Part shown: positions 63,601 to 64,000 of the stretch, piece after piece
How the letters are laid out: the number at the start of each line of letters is the position of its first letter
Numbering within the stretch: the first letter of the stretch is position 1
Assembly (NCBI RefSeq): GCF_947507565.1
Contig: NC_089186.1
Span: 496,001 to 560,000 of the forward strand
Source: Oscarella lobularis
Taxonomy: Eukaryota > Porifera > Homoscleromorpha > Homosclerophorida > Oscarellidae
DNA length: 64,000 nucleotides
Reading direction: 5' to 3'
Notes under the pieces: model-generated
Database searches by the model: none
What the model was told of the DNA's origin: nothing
What the model saw: the letters and a program-made list of their open reading frames with translations, nothing else
Program-made: the position numbers and the translations under genes

Positions 63601-64000
63601 CGTCGCGATTTGACCACTTGCCAGAAGCAAGATTTTTCTGAATCCCCTCCTCGTACTTTCGCGCCGCTCGTGCTGAACGAACGGATAAGTCAGGCCAAAC
63701 TCTGCGGCAGAGAGACGGTGGAAAACACGACGAACGTTGCGGCAGCAGCCCACACTGAACGACCAAACAGCTGTCATCCAAACGCGCTAGAGATTCTGCT
63801 GTCATCTTACTGCACACTTGATACAGTTTTTTGTGACCTATGACGAAAGCAGCTTCTGGTATAGCAAAAACGTCCACAAAAACTCGAATTGCTGCATTAG
63901 GAAGCCAATCGGAATGATGTCCAGACCAGGCAGACTCTTCAATCAGGCGTAAACCTTTAACGAAATCGTTATCGTTGATACTGGCTAATCCTGTCAGAAA
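60611..64000 (-). CDS. Giant intronless protein with Gly-rich linker and HNH-nuclease-like C-terminus (5' end outside window)
   Basis: One uninterrupted frame runs from a TAA/TGA-free right edge (64000) to a stop at 60611, at least 1129 residues. No ATG choice is possible because it is still open at 64000. The large N-terminal part is not recognised. A middle segment (MFEADYLMKSFSVG.., FARDMTANYDEIGRYFPIFLRLREM) reminds me of long uncharacterised bacterial proteins. A Gly/Ser/Asn-rich linker lies at about 61230-61420. The C-terminal about 230 residues contain HADHFVSKDDL (about 61045), then FNIVPTLDNVNRAKGAN (about 60880), the H-x-D-H..N..N-x-x-KG layout of HNH nucleases at the C-termini of bacterial polymorphic toxins. 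The intronless structure contrasts with every neighbour. Horizontal acquisition is plausible. Activity is unproven. Confidence 0.7.
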   Translation of the reverse strand, partial: FLTGLASINDNDFVKGLRLIEESAWSGHHSDWLPNAAIRVFVDVFAIPEAAFVIGHKKLYQVCSKMTAESLARLDDSCLVVQCGLLPQRSSCFPPSLCRRVWPDLSVRSARAARKYEEGIQKNLASGKWSNRDVAVAYLDFVPACCHASEIVVAFLLAASWFLKELDSKVKEGLLPPQVSRRSDKQAVHPEAHGLKKAIVHCSLLASQIFIRRLHPGMQFYVLRQAIIMIIHAVSLINADISKEDADIIVELFQSLLHFSRLCPFWNVPNVGLSEAILLNIVSGELHSEFVLELQHVSEAAKRPLLLEEIDYQIYENDLLHLTELDDSANAHAKAAEGLLRKQGWSWENVTDVMTSPLLERDSEGWLIQQPHFAQSLEYAELVGFTINFESTPPSFQLHTRKSDRSHLGLFSQSDVAEAVRISKENPSPPFFSLDAPTVHERYHPFQKFRFGPENIGGGGLLQAMFEADYLMKSFSVGADVSSKPPFKQRPTLTGEGVGLLDKLPRTLKSVLRPVHERKASMSDSGAHRFWIQADELVYDEKISSRKDEVTFYFKQPKMVIRTSPMFHDIDGKLVDTSDMDPESPEIDFARDMTANYDEIGRYFPIFLRLREMVKLTFVGRVLYSYLSGFRKQEANPTVDENFVSVQYGKIWHGIRDTIERALRMQRDDINSKGGLSRFVDGTFEDIVDQVKSLCDSYVSHYDLKRLVSRYLDSYNGSLRELANFVASTKISKDGVRSQILRQKKEHYYQKRVALENALDKIIRNGKLAEFSWRQSSSATPCLWAPAALNKFRPGYNVYGGVILAPKCTSRHVAVRASFNSFRLTGNNNYRQARPIRVTASQFSARSGFSVPVNRRAGATSSSPPGGQGGQNSGSQGGSGSSGSNGGKGGSSGNGGSGGNGGGNGGGNGGGNGGSGGNGGKIGNNNSGVRIGKMTRRQLILVQNRTLTTGFFKQLPQKTKDQVKQSHFDFHTGRRFGDVDRRRIHADHFVSKDDLMSCFNRCVSSKAFRLLGPKRKEILLDFIGDVLNRPFNIVPTLDNVNRAKGANSRSAVECLKSGNKFDVGKATSKFEATGGSYPKLVSGWTDRFSEIKKIFREELPGKGRVVADAGEEVLANLRSLEKMYKGEDQ

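Overview
The window looks like a compact, intron-rich nuclear genome of an early-branching animal, most likely a sponge. The reasons are short GT..AG introns (about 45-210 bp), an animal TRPC channel, animal death-fold signalling proteins (ankyrin-ROC-COR-death, CARD-like, TM-death, MIEAP-like) and AATAAA poly(A) signals. The species cannot be fixed from sequence alone. No rRNA, tRNA or CRISPR was recognised.

Layout. (1) 1-27.3 kb is a mosaic of repeated cassettes. It holds a minus-strand family of small secreted cysteine-rich peptides (family A: four single-domain genes and one or more two-domain gene intact, others broken), three copies of the 5' end of a TRPC gene of which only the third (7235-11279) is full length, dispersed repeats, a 386-bp foldback element inserted in a family A gene, and a 1.64-kb palindromic element with TA target duplication. 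(2) 27.3-30.9 kb is mostly repeats and minisatellites. (3) 30.9-40.1 kb, with outliers at 14.4, 22.9 and 56.0 kb, carries a second secreted peptide family (family B) on both strands. Several members have a basic cleavage site followed by a C-x3-C...C-x-C core. Their promoters carry a repeated GGAAGCG + TGTGGT + TATA arrangement. (4) 40.3-44.5 kb has two copies of a 1.4-kb repeat around a one-exon gene that looks prokaryote- or phage-like. (5) 45.3-60 kb is a minus-strand death-fold cluster: a ROCO pseudogene, a TM-death gene, a CARD-like gene, a MIEAP-like/coiled-coil gene with a tandem array of 84-nt exons, and an intact 13-exon ROCO gene. (6) 60.6-64 kb is a very long intronless frame ending in a glycine-rich linker and an HNH-nuclease-like domain. 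It runs off the right edge.

Reading the parts together, small secreted disulfide-rich peptides driven by ETS/IRF- and RUNX-like promoter motifs sit beside intracellular death-fold sensors. This makes an innate-defence locus under rapid birth-and-death evolution plausible, but that is inference. Direct observations are the reading frames, splice phases, lesions, repeats and motif spacings given below. A second unusual signal is a recurring 4-bp micro-insertion, TGCA next to CA or TG, seen at 14 places where duplicated segments can be compared.
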